Positions 44,047 to 52,377 of a stretch of 64,000 nucleotides of DNA are shown piece after piece. The stretch covers positions 62,001 to 126,000 of the forward strand of contig NZ_PDNW01000004.1 in NCBI RefSeq assembly GCF_002849655.1, read 5' to 3'. The notes beneath the pieces are model-generated. The model was not told the origin of the DNA. It did no database searches and was given only the letters and a program-made list of their open reading frames with translations. The translations under genes and the position numbers were made by a program. Source of the DNA: Pollutimonas subterranea. Lineage in GTDB: Bacteria > Pseudomonadota > Gammaproteobacteria > Burkholderiales > Burkholderiaceae_B. The stretch's first letter is position 1. Each line of letters starts with the position of its first letter.

Positions 44047-44157
44047 GTCGTCTCCTATATGATCCAAATGAACCTGCTTGATGAGATTCTGGTACACCAT
44101 CGTTGCGTGCGGTGTTGGTTGATACTACAAGGCAGAAAATACAATGTCAATATGATA

Positions 44158-44171
44158 TTTGTGATCACAAA
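44158..44171. promoter_or_regulatory. GntR-type operator candidate
   Basis: TTTGTGATCACAAA is a perfect 14-bp palindrome in the 201-base region between the divergent dctP-type and GMC genes. The TNGT...ACNA form suits a GntR/FCD regulator, one of which is encoded in the operon. I saw no second copy next to the other operon genes. Confidence 0.45.
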
Positions 44172-44247
44172 ATAACTAGATCTGTGCCATACTATTCACG
44201 TCCATCACTGCATCAAAATCAGCTGCCACACGGGAATGAGACGGCTC

Positions 44248-45879
44248 ATGAGCAAAGCAAAATCTTTGGCTTCAAGCGCGGAATATTTCGATTACGTCAT
44301 TGTCGGGTCGGGTGCTGCAGGGGCGATACTGGCAAACCGCTTGTCCGAGGACGGATCTACGGTATGTCTACTGGAAGCGGGTCCGCCGGACCACACACCG
44401 TTTCTCCACATACCCGCAGGCTTCATAAAAGTCGTATTCAACCCCAAGTATGCGTGGCAGTTTTCCAGCGAACCGACAGAGAACACCCATGGCCGCCGCA
44501 TACCGATCCCGCAAGGTCGCACGCTGGGCGGATCCACATCGATAAACGGCCTTGTCTACAACCGTGGCCAACGCAGCGACTACGACGCGTGGGCCAACCG
44601 AGGCAATCCGGGCTGGGCTTACAGCGACGTACTACCCTATTTCAAGTCCCTCGAAAAAAGGACAGGTGGCGACGACTACTACCGTGGCCGTTCCGGCGAA
44701 TTGCCCATTTCCGATATCGACTGGATACATCCTCTTTGCGAGGCGTTCATGGCGGGCGCGGTCGAAGCCGGTATTCCGCGCAATCCGGACTACAACGGCC
44801 TGGACCAGGCGGGGGTAGGCTACTTCCAGCGAACAATCGACAAGGGCTGGCGCATGAGTACCGCACGCAGCTTCCTCAAGCCGATAAAGTCCCGCCCCAA
44901 CCTGCACATCAAGACTTATGCTCAGGCAAGCCAGATCTTGTTTGAAGGGAAAAAAGCCATTGGCGTGACTTACTGCCATCCCCGGCAGCCGGCAAGCGGC
45001 AAGACGGTTATGGCCGCCAAAGAAGTAATCATTGCCTGCGGAGCCATCAACACCCCCAAGCTGCTCCAATTATCTGGTGTAGGCCCGGCAGGTCTCTTGC
45101 AGTCGGTAGGCATTCCCCTGGTGCACGACTTGCCGGGCGTGGGCGAAAACCTCAGCGACCATTACTCCGTTCGGGTCGTCGCGCGGGTAAAGAATAGCGA
45201 GACAATGAACGAACTCGTTAAAGGCTTGAAACTTGGCGGCCAGATATACAAATGGCTAAGAAAAAAACCCAGCGTGATGGCATTAAGCCCCTCTTTAGTG
45301 CACTACTTCTGGAAATCCCGGCCGGACCTTCCTGTTCCGGATTTGCAGGGCGTTTTTTCTCCTGCCAGCTACAAGGAAGGCTATGTCGGCATGCTGGACG
45401 ACTTTCCCGGCATGACGACCGGAGTATGGCAGCACCGGCCTGCGAGCAGAGGATACGTGCGTATCAATTCGGCCGATCCTTTCCGGGATCCAATCGTCCA
45501 GCCCAATTACCTGGATCATCCCGACGACCAGCTCACTTTGATCCGTGGCATTCGGCTTGCTCGCAGGCTGCTGCGCTCTAAGCCTCTTGAACCCTATTTC
45601 GATAAAGAAACCCTGCCTGGCGAGCTATGTGAGTCGGACAACGAATTGCTCGACTTCGCCAGGCGCTATGGCGTGTCCTCATATCATGTCAACGGGACCG
45701 CCCGCATGGGGCCCGCCGACGACAAACTCGCCGTCGTCGACAGCCGCCTTCGTGTACATGGTATCCAGAACCTGCGCGTGGTCGATTCTTCAGTCATGCC
45801 GTCGATTCCCTCGGCCAATACGTGCGCGGCAACGATGATGATTGGCAACAAAGCAGCAGATTTGATACGGCGCAGTTAG
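44248..45879 (+). CDS. GMC-family FAD oxidoreductase
   Basis: 543 residues from the ATG at 44248 (an ATG four codons earlier is possible; neither has a strong ribosome site). FAD-binding YFDYVIVGSGAAGAILANRL is at the N-terminus. The GMC signature RTLGGSTSINGLVYNRG is near residues 92-108, and the C-terminal catalytic His and Asn appear in YHVNGTARMG and SIPSANTCAATMMIGN. The family oxidises primary alcohols such as choline, and also polyols and other alcohols. It is divergent from the TRAP/SDR/E1/E2 operon and probably oxidises the same imported alcohol or its precursor. Confidence 0.93.
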   Translation: MSKAKSLASSAEYFDYVIVGSGAAGAILANRLSEDGSTVCLLEAGPPDHTPFLHIPAGFIKVVFNPKYAWQFSSEPTENTHGRRIPIPQGRTLGGSTSINGLVYNRGQRSDYDAWANRGNPGWAYSDVLPYFKSLEKRTGGDDYYRGRSGELPISDIDWIHPLCEAFMAGAVEAGIPRNPDYNGLDQAGVGYFQRTIDKGWRMSTARSFLKPIKSRPNLHIKTYAQASQILFEGKKAIGVTYCHPRQPASGKTVMAAKEVIIACGAINTPKLLQLSGVGPAGLLQSVGIPLVHDLPGVGENLSDHYSVRVVARVKNSETMNELVKGLKLGGQIYKWLRKKPSVMALSPSLVHYFWKSRPDLPVPDLQGVFSPASYKEGYVGMLDDFPGMTTGVWQHRPASRGYVRINSADPFRDPIVQPNYLDHPDDQLTLIRGIRLARRLLRSKPLEPYFDKETLPGELCESDNELLDFARRYGVSSYHVNGTARMGPADDKLAVVDSRLRVHGIQNLRVVDSSVMPSIPSANTCAATMMIGNKAADLIRRS

Positions 45880-45910
45880 CAACAGACTATTCTTTCATCT
45901 ACCGCAAGGG

Positions 45911-47410
45911 CTATTTGGCCGTCCGCAATTTATCAAAATCGGCATCCAGCCGCCCTAGCGCCGTAGTGATCTTATTGCGTTGGTCGTTGATCCAGTTTTG
46001 CTGGGCAACGAGATCGTCTTTGGCGGCAGCAATCATGCGTTGCATTTCGGCCGGCTGCGGACCACCACTTGTTTTGCGATTCTTCACGATCATCAGCGGA
46101 TCCAGGTTTTCCTTGAACAGGGCCTCGCTCATTGGAAGCGTTTGCGGATAGTCCGTCCCTTTTACCGTTTCAGCATAAATACGCTGCGCCTCGGCATAAG
46201 GAAACTCAAGCGGCTTGATGTTGTTCTTCTTGGCATAGCCCACGACTTCCGAGGCAAAATGATGGCCGATCCGGAAGGGCAGCCCGTGGTTGCGCATTAA
46301 CGCATCGGCGAGCTCCTGCGATGCGGTCCAGTCGCTATTGAGCTCTTCAAGGGCGCGATCAGGGCTCACCACCAAGGCCTTCAGCACGCGATCCCAACCC
46401 GACAGCGCCTTGACGGCGCTTTGCACCATCGCGCTATTGGTTTTTGCGCTCTTGGGATCTGACATGCCTGGCGTAATGTTGTGTGCCTGGATCGCCGGAC
46501 CGAAGGCCAGGGTAAGGGCGGTGGAAGCACTGCTGCGGGTATTGTTGAGCAGTCCGGGATTGCGCTTTTGCGGCATGGCACTGGATACGTAGGTATTATC
46601 GCCGCCCTCTTCCAGCAAGATCCAGGGCCGCGGCTGCGCGTACTGCGTAAGCAAATCCTCGACAAACTGGCCGGTATGCAGCGCAATGCTGGTTACCACC
46701 GCGCCCACTTCAACGGGATGTTCCATCGATGCAATCTGGGATGCATCGTACGCGTTCTCGACGATCCCGGAAAAGCCAAGGTAGCTGGCCATGCGCTCAC
46801 GATTCAGTGGCCAGCTCGTGCCATTCAGCACAGTCGTGCCCATGGCGGAACGATCTATGCGTGCATACGTTTCACGTATGCGCTGGGCATCACGCCGCAG
46901 GCCGGCGGCATGGGCAAGCAGGTAATGGCCATAGCTGTTGGGCTGCGCTGCCACACCGTTCGTGTAGTTGGGAACAATGGTGTCTTTGTGACGTTCCGAC
47001 AGGGCCACCAGCGTAGCGCTAGTCTGATGCAATTGCTGGGCAAGCGCCAGCAGGTCGTCGCGCAAGATAGCCGCACGATACGTGGCATGCATGTCCTGGC
47101 TGGAGCGGCCAGCGTGCAGCAGCGTGATCTCGGGTCCCGCTGCCTCTATCATCAGCGGTTCAAAAGTAATAACCGTCGAAGGCCTCTTGGCGCCCTTCTG
47201 GTCACCGGCCGCGATTACCTTTTCGATACCCTGCGCAAAAACCGGCGCCGCTGACTTTTCGATCAGGCCTTGTTCAGTATTGATGACCAGCGTAGCCTTG
47301 TTCATTTCCCCCAGCCAAAAGAATTCATCCCTTTTGGTGTCGGCGGCATAAGCCCCTGCACAATAAGCAAGCAGGGAAAAGCTCAACACTGGAAGTGCGA
47401 GTGATTTCAT
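45911..47410 (-). CDS. Exported fumarase/argininosuccinate-lyase-superfamily protein
   Basis: 499 residues. A clear signal peptide (MKSLALPVLSFSLLAYCAGA, cleaved near AYA-ADT) precedes a full aspartase/fumarase-fold lyase. Conserved superfamily regions are present: GRSSQDMHAT (101-110), PNYTNGVAAQPNSYGH (147-162) and the flexible catalytic loop SSAMPQKRNP (276-285), with the catalytic Ser. These enzymes normally split argininosuccinate, adenylosuccinate or other succinyl amines in the cytosol, and an exported member is unusual. It may release fumarate from a succinyl-amine in the periplasm. The gene is convergent with GMC and followed by an unrelated membrane protein gene upstream. Confidence 0.85.
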   Translation of the reverse strand: MKSLALPVLSFSLLAYCAGAYAADTKRDEFFWLGEMNKATLVINTEQGLIEKSAAPVFAQGIEKVIAAGDQKGAKRPSTVITFEPLMIEAAGPEITLLHAGRSSQDMHATYRAAILRDDLLALAQQLHQTSATLVALSERHKDTIVPNYTNGVAAQPNSYGHYLLAHAAGLRRDAQRIRETYARIDRSAMGTTVLNGTSWPLNRERMASYLGFSGIVENAYDASQIASMEHPVEVGAVVTSIALHTGQFVEDLLTQYAQPRPWILLEEGGDNTYVSSAMPQKRNPGLLNNTRSSASTALTLAFGPAIQAHNITPGMSDPKSAKTNSAMVQSAVKALSGWDRVLKALVVSPDRALEELNSDWTASQELADALMRNHGLPFRIGHHFASEVVGYAKKNNIKPLEFPYAEAQRIYAETVKGTDYPQTLPMSEALFKENLDPLMIVKNRKTSGGPQPAEMQRMIAAAKDDLVAQQNWINDQRNKITTALGRLDADFDKLRTAK

Positions 47411-47455
47411 GTTTTGTCTCCAAGATAGAATGTTTTATTGTCAAAAATTTCAGAA

Positions 47456-48565
47456 TTACGATGTCGGCGCAGTACGCAGGCTGCGCCGACGCAGCAGCCT
47501 GTCCAGTCCACGCAGCATGCCTACCAAACCGGCCATCAACCAAGCCAGCGGCCCAAGAACAAAGCGCAACAACAGCATGATCGGAAGCAGTACCAGCGTC
47601 CAGCCCACGATCTGCACCAGGCCCACCGGCAAGCCGAGCTTTTCGGCGGCGGACCCCAGCAGCGAGTTGATCACGCTCGGATGCCGGATTGCAATATACG
47701 CCAGTACCGCCGGCGCACCGTACTTCACCAGTCTGGCGCCAATCACGCTACCGCGCCACAAGCCCGCTCCCAGCGCCGCGGAACGCTGCGAAAAAGTAAG
47801 GGACCGCCCGCCTACCGCAGTGGTACGGCCCATGCGCAACACCTTGAGCGCGCTCACGCCGATGGCGACATCCAGGGCCGCCCAGCCCACGTCACCCATG
47901 GCGATGGCTTCATCACGGCGAACTTTGCTTTCCAGCCCTTTTATCCCGCCGGCAAAGAAGCTATTGATGCCTTCCAGCACCCGCTCTGTCTGGACCCAGC
48001 CTACGTCTCCCTTGGGGCTGATCACGAATTGGCCAAGAAAGTCGTAGCCCTCCGCCTTGATGAACTGAACGGCATACCTGCCGCGCTCTTCGGCTGTCAG
48101 CGCACCATTGGTAGTGGCTGGGGCTGTCTCGTTGCCATTCCACATTCGCCGGACCGCGCTGAGTGCCGACTGGGCGGTCTCGCTGAGCCCCCGCATCAAT
48201 TCCAGGGTGAATACCTCATGGGTCAGGAAGAAATGAATAGGCAGGGTCACGTCCTCGCCGTAGCGGCGAAGCACCTCCTGAAAATCCTGGCTTTCCCCTA
48301 ACATCAGAAAGATGGGCCTGGCCATGTCGGGATAGCGCAGAAGCGCGAGCCTTGCCTTCGCAAGCAAAACCGGATCGTCGGCATACACGAGAAAAAGCGC
48401 TTGGATTTCTGCAGGCTCGCGGACCATCTCGCTGGCCGCTTCCGGCATGGATTGCTGCACCTGCAGGTGCAGCAGCTGCGCCTCCAAAGGCTTGGGCTTG
48501 TAGAGACTCGTGATCAGGAGCGCACCCAGCAAAGCGAACAGGCCGGCGACTAATAGCGTTTTCAT
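47456..48565 (-). CDS. Uncharacterised membrane protein
   Basis: 369 residues, not recognised. It starts with a signal anchor (TLLVAGLFALLGALLITSLY). The middle is mostly soluble and contains a region near 170-230 (GYDFLGQFVISPKGDVGWVQ). At least three hydrophobic stretches follow toward the C-terminus: about 223-240, 267-290 and 300-350 (WTLVLLPIMLLLRFVLGPLA). The tail is very basic (RLLRRRSLR). An inner-membrane protein with a periplasmic or cytosolic central domain is likely. It precedes the exported lyase gene in the same direction with a 45-base gap, so the two may be co-expressed. No function is proposed. Confidence 0.7.
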   Translation of the reverse strand: MKTLLVAGLFALLGALLITSLYKPKPLEAQLLHLQVQQSMPEAASEMVREPAEIQALFLVYADDPVLLAKARLALLRYPDMARPIFLMLGESQDFQEVLRRYGEDVTLPIHFFLTHEVFTLELMRGLSETAQSALSAVRRMWNGNETAPATTNGALTAEERGRYAVQFIKAEGYDFLGQFVISPKGDVGWVQTERVLEGINSFFAGGIKGLESKVRRDEAIAMGDVGWAALDVAIGVSALKVLRMGRTTAVGGRSLTFSQRSAALGAGLWRGSVIGARLVKYGAPAVLAYIAIRHPSVINSLLGSAAEKLGLPVGLVQIVGWTLVLLPIMLLLRFVLGPLAWLMAGLVGMLRGLDRLLRRRSLRTAPTS

Positions 48566-48610
48566 GGGACGGGCTCGATAGTGTGCAAGCAGGGACGTTT
48601 ACTGTAGCAG

Positions 48611-48647
48611 AGGTGCCGCGGTATCCGGTAGCGATACCGAGGCACCT
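48611..48647. repeat. Near-perfect inverted repeat between divergent genes
   Basis: AGGTGCCGCGGTATC and GATACCGAGGCACCT match at 14 of 15 positions around a 7-base loop. It lies in the 171-base divergent region between the unknown membrane protein and the MFS gene. This could be an operator for both genes or a leader hairpin. Confidence 0.4.
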
Positions 48648-48736
48648 GTGAAACATGGTGCGTCGCCCTGCCCGGTGCTACTATTCCCGATGCCTGCAAG
48701 ACGCCATCCTGCCAACGCCACACAACGGCCCATTCC

Positions 48737-49933
48737 ATGACGACCCAGACTCAACCACCTTATATGCGCACGCTTTATATCGGCGCCTTTATCGTGCTGC
48801 TATCGCTCGGGGTGCGTGCCACCTTCGGTTTGTTCATGCAGCCCATGGGCCTGGAGCATGGCTGGGGACGCGATGTCTTTTCACTGGCTTTCGCCATTCA
48901 AAACATCGTCTGGGGCGTCGGCGCTATTTTCATGGGCATGCTGGCAGACCGCTACGGGGCCGGGCGCACGATTGCGCTGGGAGCAGTGCTGTATGTGCTT
49001 GGCATGGTCGGAATGCGCTTGTCCAGCGATGAAATGTCCCTGTACCTGACGGCAGGCGTGATGGTGGGCCTGGGCCAGGCCGGCACGACGTTCCCCGTCA
49101 TTCTGCCGGTCGTGGCGCGCGCTGTCCCGCCGGCCTATCGAAGCACGGCAATGGGGATAGCCAGTGCGGGTGGCTCTTTGGGGCAGTTTGCCGTCGTGCC
49201 GACCGGCCAGGTGCTGATCTCGACCATGGACTGGACGGGCGCATTATGGGTGCTTTCACTGTTTGTCGCTGCCGGTTTGCCGCTGGCCGCATTTCTCCGG
49301 GGCCGCCCGGAGTCCAGCATCGGCACGCTCAGCCTGGGCGGCGCCATACGCCAGGCACTTGCCCACCCCTCGTTTCACTTCCTGTTCTGGAGCTACGCCG
49401 TTTGCGGCTTCCACACAGCCTTCATCACGCTGCACCTGCCCGCCTACCTGACCGATGGCGGGTTGACCGCGGCGCATGGCGCCACGGCTATCGCCTTGAT
49501 CGGACTCTTCAACGTTGCGGGCTGTATTTATGCCGGCAAGCTCGGCGGGCGCTATAGCAAGAAAACGCTGCTGGCGGCCATCTATTTCCTGCGGGCATTC
49601 GGCATTATCTTCCTGCTCGCCGTGCCGCTGACACCCTGGGTTGCTTACGTGTTTGCCGCATGGATGGGCCTGTTCTGGCTCGGTACCGTGCCGCTCACCC
49701 AGGGCCTGATCGGACAGATCTATGGTTTTCGGTATGCCGCCACCTTGTCGGGCATTGCCTTTCTGGGGCATCAGGTCGGCAGCTTTATCGGCGTATGGAT
49801 GGGCGGCTATGTGTACCAAACCACGGGCGGCTATACAATGGTGTGGTGGACAGGCATCGCGCTGGCCGTAGTTGCTGCGGTGCTGTGCCTGCCCATCAAG
49901 GAACAGACGCTGGCCAGTCCGGCGGCGGCCTGA
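48737..49933 (+). CDS. MFS transporter, monocarboxylate/oxalate-formate-antiporter type
   Basis: 398 residues with twelve predicted helices. The N-half has GLFMQPMGLEHGWGRDVFSL and the inter-helix DRYGAGRT motif (MFS motif A, loop 2-3), typical of the oxalate/formate antiporter-like family, which carries monocarboxylates. It is not linked to a catabolic operon. A 60-residue small membrane protein gene follows. It is not TcuC by position, although the tcu genes lie about 2 kb downstream on the other strand. Confidence 0.9.
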   Translation: MTTQTQPPYMRTLYIGAFIVLLSLGVRATFGLFMQPMGLEHGWGRDVFSLAFAIQNIVWGVGAIFMGMLADRYGAGRTIALGAVLYVLGMVGMRLSSDEMSLYLTAGVMVGLGQAGTTFPVILPVVARAVPPAYRSTAMGIASAGGSLGQFAVVPTGQVLISTMDWTGALWVLSLFVAAGLPLAAFLRGRPESSIGTLSLGGAIRQALAHPSFHFLFWSYAVCGFHTAFITLHLPAYLTDGGLTAAHGATAIALIGLFNVAGCIYAGKLGGRYSKKTLLAAIYFLRAFGIIFLLAVPLTPWVAYVFAAWMGLFWLGTVPLTQGLIGQIYGFRYAATLSGIAFLGHQVGSFIGVWMGGYVYQTTGGYTMVWWTGIALAVVAAVLCLPIKEQTLASPAAA

Positions 49934-49960
49934 CGCCAAACTAAAGACACGGTGACGCAC

Positions 49961-50143
49961 ATGCCCACGAGCTCTTCATCTGACACCACCGGAACAACGG
50001 TAAGACCCGTTCACCGCCTGAGTCTGTGGCGTGTGGTGGGCTGGCTTGCCCTTGCTGCGGTTTTGGCGCTGTCTTTCGTCGGACATCTTACGCCCCAAAT
50101 GCAAGTGCAGTGGGCGAACTTCATGTCGATGTGCGGGTTTTAG
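49961..50143 (+). CDS. Small single-helix membrane protein
   Basis: 60 residues from the ATG at 49961, with GGTGA five bases upstream (a GTG nine bases earlier is possible). The N-terminus is hydrophilic and Ser/Thr-rich; a membrane helix (VVGWLALAAVLALSFVG) spans residues about 27-43. The C-terminus is MQVQWANFMSMCGF. It is not recognised. It follows the MFS gene by 27 bases and is followed by a hairpin terminator, so it may be a partner of the carrier, or a chance open frame. Confidence 0.45.
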   Translation: MPTSSSSDTTGTTVRPVHRLSLWRVVGWLALAAVLALSFVGHLTPQMQVQWANFMSMCGF

Positions 50144-50170
50144 TTATCGGACTTCCGGTCCGCTTCAAAC

Positions 50171-50197
50171 CCAGCAGGCCCATTGCAGGCCTGCTGG
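50171..50197. terminator. Hairpin terminator between convergent genes
   Basis: CCAGCAGGCC and GGCCTGCTGG form a perfect 10-bp stem with a 7-base loop. It lies between the small membrane protein gene (plus) and the Bug gene (minus). Confidence 0.6.
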
Positions 50198-50206
50198 AAC
50201 AGCACT

Positions 50207-51178
50207 TTACTTCTTGATATTCCGTTCCTTGATGATCTTGCCCCACTTGTCCGACTCTTTCTTCATGAACGCGGCGAATTCTTCACGCGTAGTCGGTTGT
50301 GGCGTCATACCGAATTCCGTCAGTTTCTTTACCACTTCAGGATCCGTCAAGACCTTGACGATTTCTTCATTCCAACGGTCAAGAATCGGGTCGGGCGTGC
50401 CACCTGGAGCAACGAACGCATACCAGTTCAAGGCCTCAAATCCGGGGTAGCCCGATTCGGCAACCGTCGGAATTTCAGGCAGGTAGGCCGGGCGTTTCAG
50501 GCCGGTCGTGGCCAACGGAATAAGCCTTTTCTCTTCCACATACGGCATGGCAGTGGGTGGTGCCGAAAAATACGACATCACGCGTTCGCCCAGCAAGTCC
50601 TGCATGGCTTGAGCGCCACCCTTGTAGGGCACATGCACCATATTGACATCGGCTTCCATATTCAGGAGTTCGCCAGCCAGGTGGGAAGCCGCGCCAAAGC
50701 CGGACGAAGCATAGTCGACCTTTTCGGGTTCCGATTTGGCCAACGTGATGAATTCCTTCAGCGTTGTAACGCCTGCGCCCTTATGCACGACCAGTACGTT
50801 GGGGAAGTTCACGCCGCCGGAAATGGGCGCAAGGTCTTTGAAGGGGTCGTAGGACACCTCCATCAGGTGCGGCGAAATGGTTAATGGACCGACCGAGCCC
50901 AGCAGCAACATGCTGCCATCTTTTGGTCCCTTGGACACGTATTGATGAGCAATGTTGCCACCGGCGCCGGGCTTGTTGATGATCGCAATAGAGCGTCCGG
51001 TGTTGTGTCCCAGTCTTTCCGCGATCAAGCGGGCCGACGTGTCCGCCGCGCCGCCCGCTACAAAGCCCACGACCAGGGAGATTGCCCTGTCAGGTAGTTC
51101 CTGGGCCGCATGAGTCACCGGCACCATCAGCGTTCCCGCAGACAGCACTAGGCTGCTGATTATTTTATTGATTGTCAT
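50207..51178 (-). CDS. Bug-family (TctC-like) periplasmic receptor of the tcu locus
   Basis: 323 residues. The signal peptide ends at MVPVTHAAQELPDRAI. The family segment ISLVVGFVAGGAADTSARLI is a variant (GFVAGG instead of PFPPGG), and the region of the usual PDGYT is GPKDGSM. It follows tcuB by 26 bases, a gap almost filled by a perfect palindrome. A Bug protein here presumably binds tricarballylate or a related tricarboxylate, in place of the TcuC carrier of Salmonella. Confidence 0.92.
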   Translation of the reverse strand: MTINKIISSLVLSAGTLMVPVTHAAQELPDRAISLVVGFVAGGAADTSARLIAERLGHNTGRSIAIINKPGAGGNIAHQYVSKGPKDGSMLLLGSVGPLTISPHLMEVSYDPFKDLAPISGGVNFPNVLVVHKGAGVTTLKEFITLAKSEPEKVDYASSGFGAASHLAGELLNMEADVNMVHVPYKGGAQAMQDLLGERVMSYFSAPPTAMPYVEEKRLIPLATTGLKRPAYLPEIPTVAESGYPGFEALNWYAFVAPGGTPDPILDRWNEEIVKVLTDPEVVKKLTEFGMTPQPTTREEFAAFMKKESDKWGKIIKERNIKK

Positions 51179-51188
51179 GAATGTCTCT

Positions 51189-51203
51189 ATACTTTAAAAG
51201 TAT
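51189..51203. promoter_or_regulatory. Palindrome between tcuB and Bug gene
   Basis: ATACTTTAAAAGTAT is a perfect dyad with 7-base arms around one A, in the 26-base gap between tcuB and the Bug gene. It could be an internal operator or hairpin affecting Bug expression. Confidence 0.35.
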
Positions 51204-51204
51204 C

Positions 51205-52377
51205 TCAGTCAGCGCCGGGCTGTGCTGATTTGGGTTGTCGTTTTTCCACGGCGTAACGCAAGAGCGCGGCGCTGCGGAAGAAACCATGCGCAAACTTGCT
51301 GTAAGGCATGGTCAGGAAAAGGGCCATTACCGCACCCAGATGCAGGCAAAGCAATAAGGCCATTGCCGGTGTACCGCGTCCGAGCCATAGTGCGAGGCCG
51401 CTCGCGCTGATCAGAAAAAGCAGCGCGATAAAACCCAGGTCCATCGGTCTTTGGGCAAGATCGCCGTGTAGCGGGTGACGTCGGCGATGCAAGGACCAGA
51501 GGCCCGCCGTGCCTATCATCAGCGCTACGCCCCCGACGGCGCCGAGCACCTTGGGTAGGCTCGGCAGATCGTAAGGCGCTTGCCAGCCAAAGGCATAGTG
51601 ATACACAGTAGCCAGGCTGGTCGCGGCAAAGCACAACATAAAACCGTAGAAGGTAAGGTGATGAAAACGCTTGCGCGACAAGGTGAACTTGTCGTCTTCG
51701 TTGTTGCAACCTTCCCCGTGGCCTCCGCCCAGGTATTTCAGCTGCAGCACCGCGCTGGTGGCTTCAAGCGCCGCCGGAGTAGTCGCTGGTGCTCCGCTGG
51801 TCGTTGGCCCGATATCGCGCAAGAAATGCCGCAAGCCCATGCCCAACGCCAACAACGCAAACAGGAATACCGGAGCGAATAACCCCACCAGCAGATTGTG
51901 CGGAAAGACGTTGTAGAAGTCGCCGGCTACGGCACTGTTCCACAGCCCGCTACCCATGGCCACGGCCAGTGCGAGAAAAAGTGCCAGCCCGGCAGCCAGC
52001 GCCAGCGTCAGGACAAGGCTGTTGCGCTCATAGAGCTTGCCCAGCGCGGGCGGCCATGCGTAATCTTTATAGGTTTGCCCGCGCAACTGCGCCATGACTT
52101 GAGGCACGTTAATGGCAAACTCATGCGGCGGCGCGTATTGGCACGCATGCAAACAGGCGCCGCAGTTGTGGCAAAGATTGGCAAGGTAATGCACGTCTGC
52201 CTTCTCGAACATCAACCGTTGCGTCATGGCGGGAAACATAGCGCAAAAGCCTTCGCAGTAGCGACAGGCGTTGCATACTTGCAGCTGCCTTGCCGCTTCG
52301 GCTTCCGAGGCGGTCAGGGATATAGCGCCGCCGCCCAGGTCCAGGGCGTCTTTGGCCAGGGCTTCAAGCTGCTGCAT
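51205..52377 (-). CDS. tcuB: TcuB, iron-sulfur/membrane electron-transfer protein of tricarballylate use
   Basis: 390 residues from the ATG at 52377, which overlaps the end of tcuA by 14 bases. An N-terminal region has two clusters for [4Fe-4S] centres, [11 protein letters not shown] and [11 protein letters not shown] (about residues 35-80). A membrane part of about six helices follows, containing His residues that may hold haem b. TcuB reoxidises the flavin of TcuA and feeds electrons to the quinone pool. It is also called CitB in some annotations. Confidence 0.92.
   Translation of the reverse strand: MQQLEALAKDALDLGGGAISLTASEAEAARQLQVCNACRYCEGFCAMFPAMTQRLMFEKADVHYLANLCHNCGACLHACQYAPPHEFAINVPQVMAQLRGQTYKDYAWPPALGKLYERNSLVLTLALAAGLALFLALAVAMGSGLWNSAVAGDFYNVFPHNLLVGLFAPVFLFALLALGMGLRHFLRDIGPTTSGAPATTPAALEATSAVLQLKYLGGGHGEGCNNEDDKFTLSRKRFHHLTFYGFMLCFAATSLATVYHYAFGWQAPYDLPSLPKVLGAVGGVALMIGTAGLWSLHRRRHPLHGDLAQRPMDLGFIALLFLISASGLALWLGRGTPAMALLLCLHLGAVMALFLTMPYSKFAHGFFRSAALLRYAVEKRQPKSAQPGAD

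Noticed and set aside
49256-49960. 234-codon open frame antisense to the MFS gene
   Set aside because: Shadow of a twelve-helix transporter with normal motifs.
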